Origin: Buxus sempervirens
Lineage: Eukaryota > Streptophyta > Magnoliopsida > Buxales > Buxaceae
Assembly: GCA_947561395.2 (NCBI GenBank)
Contig: OX387193.1
Coordinates: 7,254,001 to 7,318,000 of the forward strand
DNA length: 64,000 nt
Direction of reading: 5' to 3'
Of this stretch, positions 1-15,642 are shown one piece after another (position 1 is the stretch's first letter; each line of letters starts with the position of its first letter). The notes beneath the pieces are model-generated. The model saw nothing but the letters and a program-made list of their open reading frames with translations, did not search any database and had not been told where the DNA came from. Position numbers and translations under genes: made by a program.

Positions 1-606
1 GCCCAGGATGGGGAAACCACCAAGAAGAAGAGAAAACGGCCGGCAACAAGCGAGTATTATGATGTTAATAACCACAGTGCATCTGTTTCTTCCGGTCTCG
101 CACCCATCGGAGCAACGGCAGTCGCTGCTGGTCAGCAACTCGTCCCCATGTGGGCTGTTAGTAGTGGTGGAAGGGTTATTCCGCCGAACGCCGTCGCTGC
201 GGGGACGTTTTGGATGATCCCACCTAATACCGCCATTGCTGGACCTTCGAACCAGCCTCAAATATGGGCGTTTCCCCCTGCGACACCTCTAATCAACATT
301 TCTGCCAGACCCATCTCGTCTTTTATTTCAGCGATGCAGCCTGGAATCAATTTAACTACGCCTGTTCAAGTTCAAGATCCACCTGTAGTCTCCAACAACG
401 TTACGGCTTCTGCAGTATCCACGGCCGGAGAGAAATCAACCAAGACTTCCACCATGGCTCCTAGTTCAAGCTCTACCAACGCCACCACCACTAATACTAC
501 TCCTACCCAGATGCTTAGAGACTTCTCTTTGGAAATTTATGATAAACAAGAACTTCAGTTCATGGGTCGCCCTTCAAATTATCAAATACCATCGTCGAAG
601 CAATGA
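1..606 (+). CDS. Class I TCP transcription factor, C-terminal part (TCP9/TCP19-like)
   Basis: Frame 1 is open from the first base to a TGA at 604-606, giving 201 residues that enter from outside the window, so the start and the basic helix-loop-helix TCP domain lie upstream. Seen: a basic stretch KKKRKRP near residue 9 that could act as a nuclear signal, a Gly/Val/Ala-rich segment with the motifs VPMWAV, GTFWMIPP and QIWAFPP, a Ser/Thr/Asn-rich linker, and a C-terminal box MLRDFSLEIYDKQELQFM. The WMIPP, WAFP and LRDFSL-QELQFM blocks are shared by class I (PCF-type) TCP proteins of the TCP9/TCP19 group, which bind GTGGGNCC sites and regulate cell growth and leaf development. The rest of this exon has no intron, as usual for TCP genes. 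The 3' flank is itself packed with TCP consensus sites. Family call is firm; the exact paralogue is not. Confidence 0.88.
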   Translation, partial: AQDGETTKKKRKRPATSEYYDVNNHSASVSSGLAPIGATAVAAGQQLVPMWAVSSGGRVIPPNAVAAGTFWMIPPNTAIAGPSNQPQIWAFPPATPLINISARPISSFISAMQPGINLTTPVQVQDPPVVSNNVTASAVSTAGEKSTKTSTMAPSSSSTNATTTNTTPTQMLRDFSLEIYDKQELQFMGRPSNYQIPSSKQ

Positions 607-2200
607 GAACTCGGCTTTCAAGGGAAAGAAAAAGGTTCCTGGCATCTGGGTTTTCGTTTCCAGTTCTTGTAGTGTTCTATACAGTAAATGCTCCCAAGCT
701 CCTGCGTGTCCGCCATGAAAAGAAGAAGATCGTTCGAACGCTTTTTGCTCTCTCTCAAAGAGGGAGACGGCACGGAACGGAGGATCTTCGTCACGTGAGC
801 GTGGGAAGCCTGCACGTGTAAAGAGGGGTGGAGTTAGGAGAGGGAAGGGGATGTGGTGGGTCCCACGTGAAAATGTGGGTCAACAAGCGAAGTAAGGTGC
901 TCCGTGGACCGTGCTGAGTGGTATCTTGTGGGCCACCATCTGTCTGTCATGTGATCGCTTGGCGCGGGCCCCTAGGAGAAGCTGTGGGCCCAACCGTTTC
1001 CTCCTCCTCCTGCCTCGAGGCTGCCGCGCGGTGGTCCCCACACTTTCTCTCCCTGTTTCCGTGTGATTCACCTGTGGTTCGATCGAGACGAAAGGAAAAG
1101 CTAGGCTGGAGTTGCTGACACGCGTCTGTTGCACAGCTGGGGCTGTGGGGACCGTTTCACCTTTCCTGCCACGTGGAGGAACGTCAAGTTTCCTAGCGAA
1201 TGGACCTTTTAGTTACCTCCTTTTACAGCCGAAAGGCGCGATGATGGTGGCGGCAATCGGAGACACTCGTAGTCGTATATCGGCGGAGCATGTTATCATT
1301 TCCCCCTAACAAATGTCTTTTTAACATCTAGCTCAATGGAAATCTTCCACTTTTTATTTCAATTTTCGTTTATTACCTTTTAGGCAAATGTGGCGGGACC
1401 CATCTCGATCTTGGAGGATAATTGATCCCCAATCGTTGGATTTATGACGCGTGGTTGATTTGACATCGGACCTTCGGAGTTCCAATATGCTGGTTCTATA
1501 ACTAACGACGAGGGACGAGGGATAGGGAACGACACGATAGGTCGCAACCTAGGCATCGTGTTTGGTCAACCGCAACTAGGTATAATACCATCTGACGGCT
1601 GAGATTTTGCATCATTTAAGGCAGGCGTTGTGGGTCCCGAAGGAAGGGTGCGAGGGGTTAAGAAATAAGTTTGGATATGGGACGACACGTGGATGGTGGA
1701 GCACAGAGCAAGGGTGGACCACCCTCATGGAGAGGTGGGGCCAGAGCTGAGAAGACAGTCTGGATGAGTGAGGTGGGTAGGACAGGTGTACGGTGGAATG
1801 GTGGAGGGGTGGGTCACGGTTAATGAACTTTGATACGCTTAAAAAGTGGGGGAGGCCTTTGATCGGGCCCCACATGGAAAGTTTTGTTACGCAACCACCG
1901 TGTATGTGAGAAGATGAGGGGGCCCACGCTTATCGCAATTCGCAACAAGGAATATGGTTGGTGGGGCCAACCTCCACTACCACCACTTCACCTCCCACCA
2001 AACCCATCTACCCTGATGTGGGTCCCTTTTTGTGATGGACCATTAAAGAAAATAATTTTAAAAAAAAACACAAAAAACTGATAATCGAGACAAGTTCAGT
2101 TCAGTCATTGTTAATTTATTCAGACTAGGCTTTTTGGTGGACTTAGTGTCATTGGATGAACGAAGGGCCCACAAATAGAGCTACTGATCCACTACCTGGC
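607..2200. promoter_or_regulatory. GC-rich TCP 3' flank with clustered TCP-site and G-box motifs
   Basis: No gene is evident here. Between 856 and 2172 there are about eleven matches to the TCP consensus GTGGGNCC or GTGGNCCC on either strand: 856-863, 859-866, 984-991, 1031-1038, 1630-1637, 1735-1742, 1866-1873, 1920-1927, 1961-1968, 2018-2025 and 2165-2172. Five CACGTG G-boxes lie at 792, 813, 864, 1170 and 1686. The one at 864 overlaps a palindromic GTGGGTCCCAC at 856-866. Whether the block is an enhancer, the promoter of an unseen non-coding transcript, or a decayed repeat is not settled by sequence. Confidence 0.5.
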
Positions 2201-2768
2201 GGGGCCCAATACCTTAGGCGGTATGAATTTCATTGGAAGGATCTTTATACGGATTTGGGATGTCACAAAAACGTGTGATTATTGTAGGAATCTGAGCTAC
2301 TGTCCATCCAACTGGACCCGACCTGTTGAGTGAGTGGGCTGGGCTTTTAATCTGTCCAAGCCCAACTCAATGTGCAAAAGTTAGAATAATGTCAAAAAGA
2401 ATGAATGGTGTAGTTACCAACCATCCAGTCCAGCCCACCCACCCCTTCAAGGAGTTCATCTAATAAAAAAATTGAAAACAAATGGGGCCTTATATTGTAG
2501 AATGGTACGTAGAATGACTAGTTCGTCAAGTGGGACATCAAAGTCCTTTAAAAGAACTTATGTAAGGCATCTTTGAATAAAATGGAAGTTATTAATTAGG
2601 GCACCATTGCCAACAAAAAAAATATCTAGGGTTGTTATATAGAAAATAAAATGTCATGACGAAAAATGCCTTTTGCTTTATAAGGGTTTAGATGTGTAAT
2701 TCTCAAGTGAAAACAGTTGAATGTCAAAATCCATTACTCTCAAGGGACCCTTTAAAATAGAAATCACC
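2201..2768. other. Intergenic DNA, nothing recognised
   Basis: AT-rich sequence without a coding frame of note, a recognisable repeat border or an RNA gene. Confidence 0.5.
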
Positions 2769-2911
2769 TGCATCCAATTTCTCGTGTAACCATGCATCAG
2801 CCAACTGTGATCGGTGCATCCCACTTTAAAAATACATTTGTCTTTCTTGAAATGCTTGTTTTACACCAATCACAATGAATGCGTGCACAGGTGTATGAGA
2901 AATTAGGTGCA
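2769..2911. repeat. Short inverted-repeat element (MITE-like)
   Basis: Two arms of about 49 bases, 2769-2817 and 2862-2911, are imperfect reverse complements. They share TGCAYCYAATTTCTC at the outer ends and CAYTGTGATYGGTG at the inner ends, around a loop of about 45 bases. The structure fits a foldback MITE. No clear target-site duplication was found, so the superfamily is open. Confidence 0.5.
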
Positions 2912-3131
2912 TACGATAAGCACTCAACCCTTTATATAAAGTTTTCATATATAATAACTAGGGGATTACAAGCGCTACATGCGTACCCAATTACAAAACA
3001 CCTAATTTGTAAAATTTTTTATGGGGTTCACTTATAAAACAATCTTGGTTAGTTATACCGACATGACATAATAAATATGTAAAATAGAAAAAAACTAAGG
3101 GTTGATTTGGGCATGGAATGTCAGGCCCAAA

Positions 3132-3699
3132 TAGGGGTGGCAATCGGTCGAATATGGAACGGATATATATATATATATATATTCGTATTTGAATTCGAAT
3201 TTTATCGGATCTTAGATTTCAGATCCGTATTAGAACCACGGATCTAAATCCTATATTCAAATTCGCCAATTTCGGTTTCGGATCGGATTCGAATCGAATT
3301 CGGATATATATCCCACTCATTGCCAGCCCTACTCAGAGAGGGATTTAAGTGGGTTTGCAGGTACCAGTCGCCGAAGGGTGGCAGCGACAAAGAGAAGAGA
3401 AAGTTTAGATTTAGGGCAAATCATTCTCTAAAGGATTTTGGTTTTAGTTATGATGGTTCAACCGTAGTTTATAAATGGTCTACAGTTTAACCAATATCTG
3501 CTCTAGGTTTATGTATAGGATATATATTATTTTGGTCGGATCTTATTCGGATCGGATATATGTATATTCGTATTTGAATCCGAATTTTTTTGGATATTAG
3601 ATTTTAGATCCGTATTCGAACCACGGATCTTAAATTTCAGATCAGATCCGGCAATTTCGGATCGGATTCGGATATATATCCGACCCATTGCCAGCCGTA
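3132..3699. mobile_element. hAT-type MITE with 8-bp target duplication
   Basis: The left end is TAGGGGTGGCAA (3132-3143) and the right end is TTGCCAGCCGTA (3688-3699), inverted repeats with two mismatches in 12. They are flanked by perfect 8-bp direct repeats GGCCCAAA at 3124-3131 and 3700-3707. An 8-bp duplication with this TIR style indicates the hAT superfamily. A second copy of the right end, TTGCCAGCCCTA, sits inside at 3320-3331, and 3140-3331 and 3533-3699 are similar to each other, so the element carries an internal duplication of its tail. Confidence 0.85.
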
Positions 3700-4576
3700 G
3701 GCCCAAATCTCCTTTGTTGCCTTTATATATTGGCATAGATAGTCATCAAATTTCAAAAAATTATATTATCAGTTAATTTATATTTATGTAAGTCCTACTT
3801 TATTAACTCCATCTATATCTTTTTAGGATTTCCTCTTATAATCTCTTATACCATTTAGTATGCATTAAAACATCTTAAAAGTGCACCACTAAAAGTAACT
3901 ATAAAACAATACTTTCTAAAAGTAACTTTTTAACTTCTAAATAGTATCTTTTCAAAAGTCGATCGAAACACTACCTAACTTATTTAAAAAAGTTACTTCT
4001 TTTCACATTGAAGGATAAAAAATTGCTTTCAAAAGCATTTCCAACCTTTTAAGAGGCCTTAAACTCATGGTCATAGGAATTAGTTCCGGTCAATAGTTGG
4101 TGGCCACATGGACCCCAACAAAGTAATCTTCAATGTTGCAGGATTTTCCAAGTCCTTATCCTAGGTTTGTTCGACAACTGTACTACACGTTACAAGTACT
4201 CCATTATTTACCAACCGTACTTCCATGACCAAGCTGCTAGACAGGGATCAATGATCAACCAAGCAAAAACACCCAAAATAGTTCTTGCACTTCCTTCTTT
4301 GAGAAACTATACCCTAATATCGTTTAGATTATACCCCATTTGAGTAAATATACATAACTTCATCTCCTGCAAGGCCTCAGAGGGTAGCAATTAAAGGGTA
4401 GCATCACATGTTGTTGATTCTCCAAGATAAAGAGAGCTTAGCTGGAGATACTTAGTAACTAAGCACACCAAATCAAGTTTCCTACTTCTACAGTCGGTTC
4501 CTTTAACTTGAGTGACTTTAAAGGACATGAAACCTAATGAAATGGTTACTGTGTTCATTGTTTACATTTTCCTCCT

Positions 4577-4600
4577 ACCTTATATATATATATATATATG
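4577..4600 (+). promoter_or_regulatory. Putative TATA region of the peroxidase gene
   Basis: A TTATATATATATATATATAT run ends about 77 bases before the peroxidase ATG at 4677, a plausible distance for a plant TATA box with a short leader. The run is also a simple repeat, so the call rests on position. Confidence 0.45.
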
Positions 4601-4676
4601 AGATGAACACAAGTTCCATGCAACTCTCATCCTTCCCCCCATTTTCCTTCCCATCCTTACCTTCATCCAAAACCAA

Positions 4677-5816
<1,140 letters not shown>

Positions 5817-5991
5817 TCTTAGATTAGAGAGAATGAGCGAGAATTCAATAATATTAAGGGAGTGATTTTTATTTATTTTTACTGTCTTTTTCTCTTTTTC
5901 CGACAGAAAATAATGTAACATTGATCATGTTCGAAAGGGAATTTATTGCTTTTAAGTCCTCTCTAGTCTTTAGATGTTATAGAAAAAACAG

Positions 5992-6127
5992 TCATTTAAC
6001 CAAAAACTTGATTGTGATTTTCGATAGAACGGGATTTGCGAGATAAGTTTTGTGTTGCCGACCCCATTTTGGTGGGAACTCGCTTACATTAATGATGATG
6101 ATGAAATCATTTAATCATAAACTTGAT
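5992..6127 (+). mobile_element. Short 5'-truncated non-LTR retroposon with 21-bp target duplication
   Basis: A 94-bp insert (6013-6106) is flanked by direct repeats of 21 bases, 5992-6012 and 6107-6127, that match at 19 positions and begin TCATTTAA. The insert carries GCCGACCCCATTTTGGTGGGA, a variant of a tail sequence widespread at 3' ends of plant LINEs and SINEs, and ends in an ATG-repeat tail. This is the signature of target-primed reverse transcription. The rest of 5817-7196 holds only a Helitron-like 5' motif at 6590. Confidence 0.75.
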
Positions 6128-6589
6128 GGTCTATGTCTACATTTTAAATTGTGTGATGGATCACAGTGCACCAATCAAATAAGAATCTTGAATAAAAAAT
6201 GCCCAAAGAAATAAATTTTGTTTATCAGGTTCCTTAGTTGCTTTAAACAATCGGAATTTCCAAATACCGAATAACTTGTTCGGCCTACCCGGCTCCGTAG
6301 TTGATAGCAAAGTTTCTTAAGGCTCCGTTTGTTTTGATTTAAAAGATTTTACTATGTAAATTGTGTTATATTAAATTTTATGAAGAAATTATATGTTTTT
6401 AAATTACTTCATGGATTGCATAACCATGTTCCATATTGATCACAATTAACTTTAAGAACATATTTATTTTGCCAGGGCTACTCATCCCTTCAATGAAACC
6501 GCATCCGGAATATTTGAGTTAAATAAGTAATAAAAGAATACCTAATAAATGTGATTTAAACCTAGGCGTTATCGACATGAACATTTGTA

Positions 6590-6620
6590 TCTATACTATT
6601 ATAAAATCAAATGCCAAGGT
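6590..6620 (+). mobile_element. Possible Helitron 5' terminus
   Basis: TCTATACTATTATAAAA preceded by A matches the usual 5' end of plant Helitrons, which insert between A and T. No matching CTRR 3' end with its hairpin was identified before the subtilase gene, so only the left border is claimed. Confidence 0.3.
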
Positions 6621-7196
6621 TCTGGCCGGACATTTGTTTTCTCATATTATTTTTTTGAAAGTTTAAAAGACTTCAATGTCCTATGACCACCCCGTAATGC
6701 TCATTTATACTTACTATTAATTAATTAGTTATTAAATTGTGTACCTGTAGTATTGCACTTGTCATTGCTGGTTATACAAGTAATATATATAACAAGTTGA
6801 CAACCAGAATGTTAGCAAGTTATGTGGTTACAAATATCCTGATCTAGATCTAGAGTTTAAAGAGCATAAAATGGTAATTTAATAACAATGGAAACTTGAT
6901 AATAAAGTATGCAAGAGTAAGCATAATAACAGATTTTTTATGTAGCGTTTTAGTTAGAATTTGCAATGCAATCACAAAGAAGGCAATGTAATTGCTTTGT
7001 CAACGCTTGGGAGAGATGCCAAAATTTAGAATCCTTTCGGTGCATAAGATGGCCAGGCGATTATCACAAACTACAGGCAAGGACGGCCTCGTGCACGTTG
7101 AGTTCTAGAAAAAAACATGCTGCATGCGGATAAACCAAGTAAAGAAGCTTGTATAAAAATGGCTGAAATCCATCTTCTTCATTGGGACATGAAGCA

Positions 7197-10446
<3,250 letters not shown>

Positions 10447-11644
10447 TGGGATTCTCAGAGTCAATTAATTGGATCCAATTTGGAAGAGTGAAACAACTCT
10501 CTCTTGATATGGTACGCTGTCGTTTTGCCTGATCAAGAATAATTTGAATTGCCTCTGTTGAAATGGTAAAGCTTTGATTAATGTTGTTGCTTCTATCCAA
10601 GATATGAAAGGTACTCTGCTGTTCGTCTTCAATAACTACTGGAGGAATAAAACTCTTATTGATCAAGATTAGTCTGTCAAAAAAGTATTTGTTCTCGTGT
10701 GCAAGTTACCATCATTATACTTCATGCAGTCAACCTAGGAGGTCTCTTAATCCACCTAATGCTTAAACAAATACATATGAAGCTCAAGAATAGGTTCTTG
10801 AAACAAGGCATGACTTTCAAGCAAGATGGAAACTTTTCTGCAAGGTCCATCCATTTTCTTTAGACTTCAATTCAAGGTCAATTTACAGTAAATGATTTGT
10901 AGGTAGCTGAACTGTCCTAGTGCAGCTCAACTTTGGACTCAGTGAGAGAAGATAAAACCAACATCTGGTAATAATTTGGTTCCAACTCTTTTTGTATCCT
11001 GATAATCTTCTTGTAAAGAGTATTTTGTTATTGAAATAACAATAGGCACATTATATACTCTACAATAAACTGTCCTCAGATATAGCTGATTCATATCAAA
11101 CAATTGAGAGGCACCCTCATCAGTAAACTACAAACCACAAACCAAATGCTTATATGAACTAGATGAACCCAATTATCTTTAGATAATCATAGAATGCTTA
11201 GTTCTAGTAGGAACGGCTCAAATTGATTTCATCAATCTAATAATTTTAAATGATCCCATAGGTGTGACTGATAAGACTATCCTCTTCGATTGTCAGAATT
11301 TAAACTGCAATATCTGTTCACGTTGGAAAAAAAAAATTAAAAACAAATGAAAACATAAATGCTTATGTAACATTTGGCTTAATGCATCAAGCAGCCCAAA
11401 AGCTAATCAGAGGGAGAAAAAAAAAGGAGAGGAAACTTAAACAAACATATTTCAAAAATTTATTCATTGTCAAATTACAAGAATATAAGCAGAATTTGAT
11501 ATTCATATAATGCGAGAAAAGTAAAATATTATGGAAATAAGTGACATACAACAGCTTTTACCGAATTACTATATTCAATACAATTTTACTGGAGTTAAAC
11601 TCAATAATTTCACTGAAAGAAGTCAAAAACTGAACCCATAAGTT
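10447..11644. other. Intergenic DNA between convergent genes
   Basis: This stretch holds the 3' flanks of the subtilase (+) and UER1 (-). No coding frame, repeat border or RNA gene was recognised. Confidence 0.5.
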
Positions 11645-12214
11645 TCAAGCTATAGGACTCTTCTGATTGGGCTTGAACACATACCCTTTGAGGGCCTCTT
11701 TGATGGGTAGAAGTTCTGGAAATTCTTGCTTTAATTTTGTGGTATCCAGCTCGTTGTTGCTCCTTGGGGCAATAATCACCTTTGCCTGCTCCTCAAGAGT
11801 GAAGTTCTTCCATGTGAAGTTTGGGTCAATGTACTGCTGGTACATTTCTAAGATCTCATTGTGGCTGACCACTCCAGGATTGGTGAAGTTCCAGATACCT
11901 GTGAGGTTCCTCTTTGCCATCTCAATGGAGATGGGGAGGAGCTCATCTAATATTGTCATCGAGTTAGGAATGTTAACAACCTTCTCATATCGAGTAATCT
12001 TCGTGATGAAATTTCGAGAGTTGGACAAATCAGATGAGATGGGCATCCTGACACGCAAAGTGCACACATTGTCAAAGTTCTTGAGCAGATCTTCTACCTG
12101 TTAGATTTCGAGAATGAGAAAACACCATCAGAAGGATAGTTCTGATGACTCTTTTCATTGTGATTACCATAAATGTCTTAATAAAGCCACTGTTATGAAT
12201 TAGATCTTCACTGT

Positions 12215-12252
<38 letters not shown>

Positions 12253-14548
12253 CATAAGCATGTAAATGGCACTTTGATTCTATGCCATATCCTAATTGCT
12301 TTCAAGTTTCATGCATATATGTCCCAAGTGCAAAACATTTTTTAATAGTGTAGAAGTAAAATATATCTTATTTAAGTTGACCGAATATTCATAGGATGAC
12401 AACAAAACCCAATATTCATGGAATGATAACAAACCCAGAATAAAAGTACCATTATAATTAAAATCGGTGGCAGAATATCAGCTTCAATTTAACTGTATTG
12501 TCAGAAACCGAGCCAACTCCATAGTTTACATGTGGCTTTTCAGATTTGATTCCCACATCGATCAAAATCTATCAGATTCATCATGGGCGAGACTGAGATA
12601 TGCTCGAGATATAGATTTAAAAATTGTTGACCAATTTTATCACTTCATAAGTAGCTGCACATATGACTGAAAATATAGCTGCACATACTCTCATGCGTCA
12701 AGCTGCATGTACTAACTAGTTTTAGCATTTTGCTGGTCAAAAAATATAATGTAAGATCATGAGCCACAAAATACAGCGAATGTAAAAACTTTAAAAAACA
12801 TGTGAAAGTAGCCATACTAAAATGACAGGTTGAATAGGTGCCATATAGTGCATCCAACATGGGTTGCTAGCTGAATAGCATGTTGATTTTTTAGCAGTCT
12901 ACATTGAGTGATAAGCCTTCAATTTCCAATGGTTTGTCTCCATAAATGATGTTTAGGCAATTTAGGTTAAGCCACACATAATAACTGGCTGCAGACCAAA
13001 CCAAAACAACATTGAAGCTATTAGATGTTCATTCATTACCCAAAATTTAAGTGCTTTCCAATCAACTTCTTTGTTAAATCTAATCCCAAGTTGCAATGTA
13101 ATTAGCAGCAAATTTAAATGATGATAGCACAAACAACTTCTAAGAGACAATGAATAGATTAATGCCAAGAACATTAGTATGATAGAAAATATAAATTAGA
13201 TGTGTGAACTTCCATGTATCTCAATGAAAGCTTAGCTTATTATCCTCATTGTGAGAGATAAATGGGAAACTAAAATGTTTTTTTTATTATTTGGAAACTA
13301 AAATTTTACTTTATTACTGACATTTCTGATGGTTTTTGCTGGCATGCACCTGTACCTGATACAATTTCTTTTGGCAGGGTCCAATAACTAAATTATTGAT
13401 GGCATTTTCAACCATAGAGTTGTACCTAAAACCTTCCTCTTCTTTTATCCACACTGTGATTAATGCTCCATACCTAAAAATGATAAAGAGTATCTCGTTT
13501 GGCAAATTAAAGTAATTGGTAGATGCAATGCTTGTTAGAAGAACTATGAGCTAGTATTTCACAGTTTATCAGATCAAACACCTATCTCGTAGGAAAACTA
13601 ATCCCGCAAGCAATGTGATGTAAATAAAAAAAAATATTCTTAAAAGCATTCAACTTGCACAAGAAATTGCGTGTTAATCAAAGTGACAGTACGAATAGCC
13701 CAAAAACACAACCTCAGACATAATTACGAGATGCAGATTCATATCCATCAAACAATTCCAATAAATTAAAAGAAGAAGAAGAAATGCAAACCAAAACTCT
13801 TATAAACTACCATATCACTAAAAGATCACATTTCAATCATAAATAATAATTTGAGAAAGATCAGATTCCTCCAAACATAAAAAAAAAAAAATCAAAGACG
13901 TAAACAAAATGTAGAAAATGAAATAATGCAGCTCATATGCTATCAAATACCCAAATCAAATCAAGATCACTAATAAACACAGATCTACAAGACTCTAACA
14001 TGGTTAGAGCAGATCAAACAAACACGGAACAGAAAAAATCTCCGCTTCAGCTCAAATAGATCCAGAAACAGAGAAAACCAGCTACTCACCATGGCCTTCG
14101 TCTTGGAATAGAAGGATCCAACGAAATTCGGTGCATCTTCTTCCTTGAAACCGATTCCAGATCCAAGCGGATGCTCCCGATCGTACTCGAAGATACAACC
14201 AGTGGCGTAATTGATCAAGATCAAGCCATTCTCTCTACAAACATCGGCTAGGGTTATGGTACCAACCACATTGGTGCGGATGGTCTCGACCTTATGCGAT
14301 TCGCACCAGTCCACGTTGGGTCGACCGGTGACTCCCGCAGCGTTGAAGACGTGAGTCGGTCGGACCGCCGCGAGATCAGACTCCAGGGAAGCGCGGTCCT
14401 CAAGGCGCCCTGACCCGTAAGCGAAGTCGATGCCCTGAGCTTCACAGAGCTTGCCAAGCAATCCTCCGATCCACCCGGTTCGACCGTATATCAGGAACTT
14501 CAATGGCTTATTATCCGACGCAGGCAAACCGTTTGAAAGGAAACCCAT
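11645..14548 (-). CDS. UER1: UDP-4-keto-6-deoxyglucose 3,5-epimerase/4-reductase (NRS/ER)
   Basis: Two exons on the minus strand, 14548-14090 and 12097-11645, join in phase 0 across a GTGAGT...AG intron of about 2.0 kb and encode 303 residues, matching the ~300 residues of Arabidopsis NRS/ER. The ATG at 14548 is chosen because the frame upstream of it offers only a TTG. Seen: the Rossmann dinucleotide motif GRTGWIGG (residues 22-29), VFNAAGVTGRPNVDWCE, and the reductase YxxxK signature as Y147SKTK151, followed by LRVRMPISSDL and IPNSMTILDELLPI. The enzyme is cytosolic and converts UDP-4-keto-6-deoxyglucose to UDP-L-rhamnose, feeding pectin (RG-I/II) and flavonoid glycosides. The intron holds a (TG)16 microsatellite. 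Strong identity along the whole chain. Confidence 0.95.
12217..12248. repeat. (TG)16 microsatellite in the UER1 intron
   Basis: An uninterrupted TG dinucleotide run of 32 bases. It is probably length-polymorphic and usable as a marker. Confidence 0.9.
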
Positions 14549-14734
14549 TACCGACCTGCGAGATACCAAGAGACAGCAAGAAGAGAACAGAGGAGGAGAG
14601 AATGGAGATGCGAAATCGGATCTCTTGGTGTTGGGTGTTTATAGTTGGATTTTTAGCTTCGGACAGCGATCGATGTGGTTATTATTATTTTTTTTCTCGT
14701 TTTGTTCCTTTCCTCTATTCCTTTTTCAAAAAAA

Positions 14735-15642
14735 TAAATTACATAAGCCTCCCTTGATTTTTTTTTGTCCTATTTACACATACCTCCCTTTGTGTTTCTA
14801 AAATAACACTTTCTGCTTAAAGTTTGCAAAAAGTCATTTTTTAAATTTATTTACGGGTAATTATTAGATAAAGAAAAAAAAAGGGAAAGATATTTTTTTG
14901 GTTAAAAAAGGATAATTACAATTTATACCTTTGAAGTTTTAGACAATTCCACTTTCCGTCTTGAGGTTTTTAAAATACCAATTTACCACCTTAAAGTTTG
15001 TTGTGTGTAACTATTTTTCCCTTCTAAGAGTTTGACCAATGAAATAGTAAGATAAAAAAAAATGTATATTGATAATTTTGCCCTTTTTTAAATATCAAGT
15101 TACCCTTCAACGGGTTAGAATAAAGGAGACAAAGTTGTCAATATATGCTTCTTCTTTTTCTCTTGCCACCTCTTCAATAAAACCCTCTAGGAGGAAACTG
15201 TTATATACAATAAACCTCATGACGATAAACTAATATTTCAAAAACCTCAAAGAGAAAGTGGGATTGTCTGATACCTTAAGAGGGTTAAATTGTAATTATC
15301 CCTTAAAAAAAAGGTATCCATATTATATATAATGAGAACAGGCCCCTTGGAAAGCATGTCAAACAACATGTGTAACTTTCCAAAATAGCCCTTACACACC
15401 TAATGAGAAGATTTATTAATTTAAGGATACAATGGTCAAAACCAATTAGGTTTTAATCGTCCTCTCCCTCCCACGTTCTCCCTCGCTCCCTTACTTCTTA
15501 CACACGTGCAATACTGTATATGCATCCTGCTAATTTAATTAAAATAAATAAACATGTTCTGAGGAGAAAAAGTGTTATTTTAGAAATATAAAGGGAGGTA
15601 TATATAATTAGTGTATAACTCAAAAGGAGGTTTTTATAATTC
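14735..15642. mobile_element. Long-TIR element upstream of UER1, hosting a nested MITE
   Basis: About 86 bases at 14735-14820 are the reverse complement of about 15553-15642. Shared blocks include ATACCTCCCTTT and TTTCTAAAATAACACTTT. Long terminal inverted repeats of this kind fit a Mutator-like or related non-autonomous element; the target duplication could not be fixed. It starts about 190 bases upstream of the UER1 start codon, so it forms part of that gene's promoter region, and a second element lies inside it. Confidence 0.6.
14910..15302. mobile_element. Inner MITE nested in the 14.7-15.6 kb element
   Basis: The left arm 14910-14955 begins GGATAATTACAATTTA and contains GACAATTCCACTTTC. 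The right arm 15254-15302 is its reverse complement with few changes. Direct repeats TTAAAAAA flank it (14902-14909 and 15303-15310); they are low complexity but fit an 8-bp duplication. The rest of 15643-16491 shows only a short hairpin at 16053-16119. Confidence 0.65.

Noticed and set aside
14549..14569. Upstream extension of UER1 by seven residues
   Set aside because: The extension begins at TTG; the first ATG in frame is at 14548 and gives the family's usual length.
14451..14801. 116-codon plus-strand frame opposite the UER1 first exon
   Set aside because: Antisense shadow of UER1 exon 1 running into a poly-pyrimidine flank; no family resemblance.
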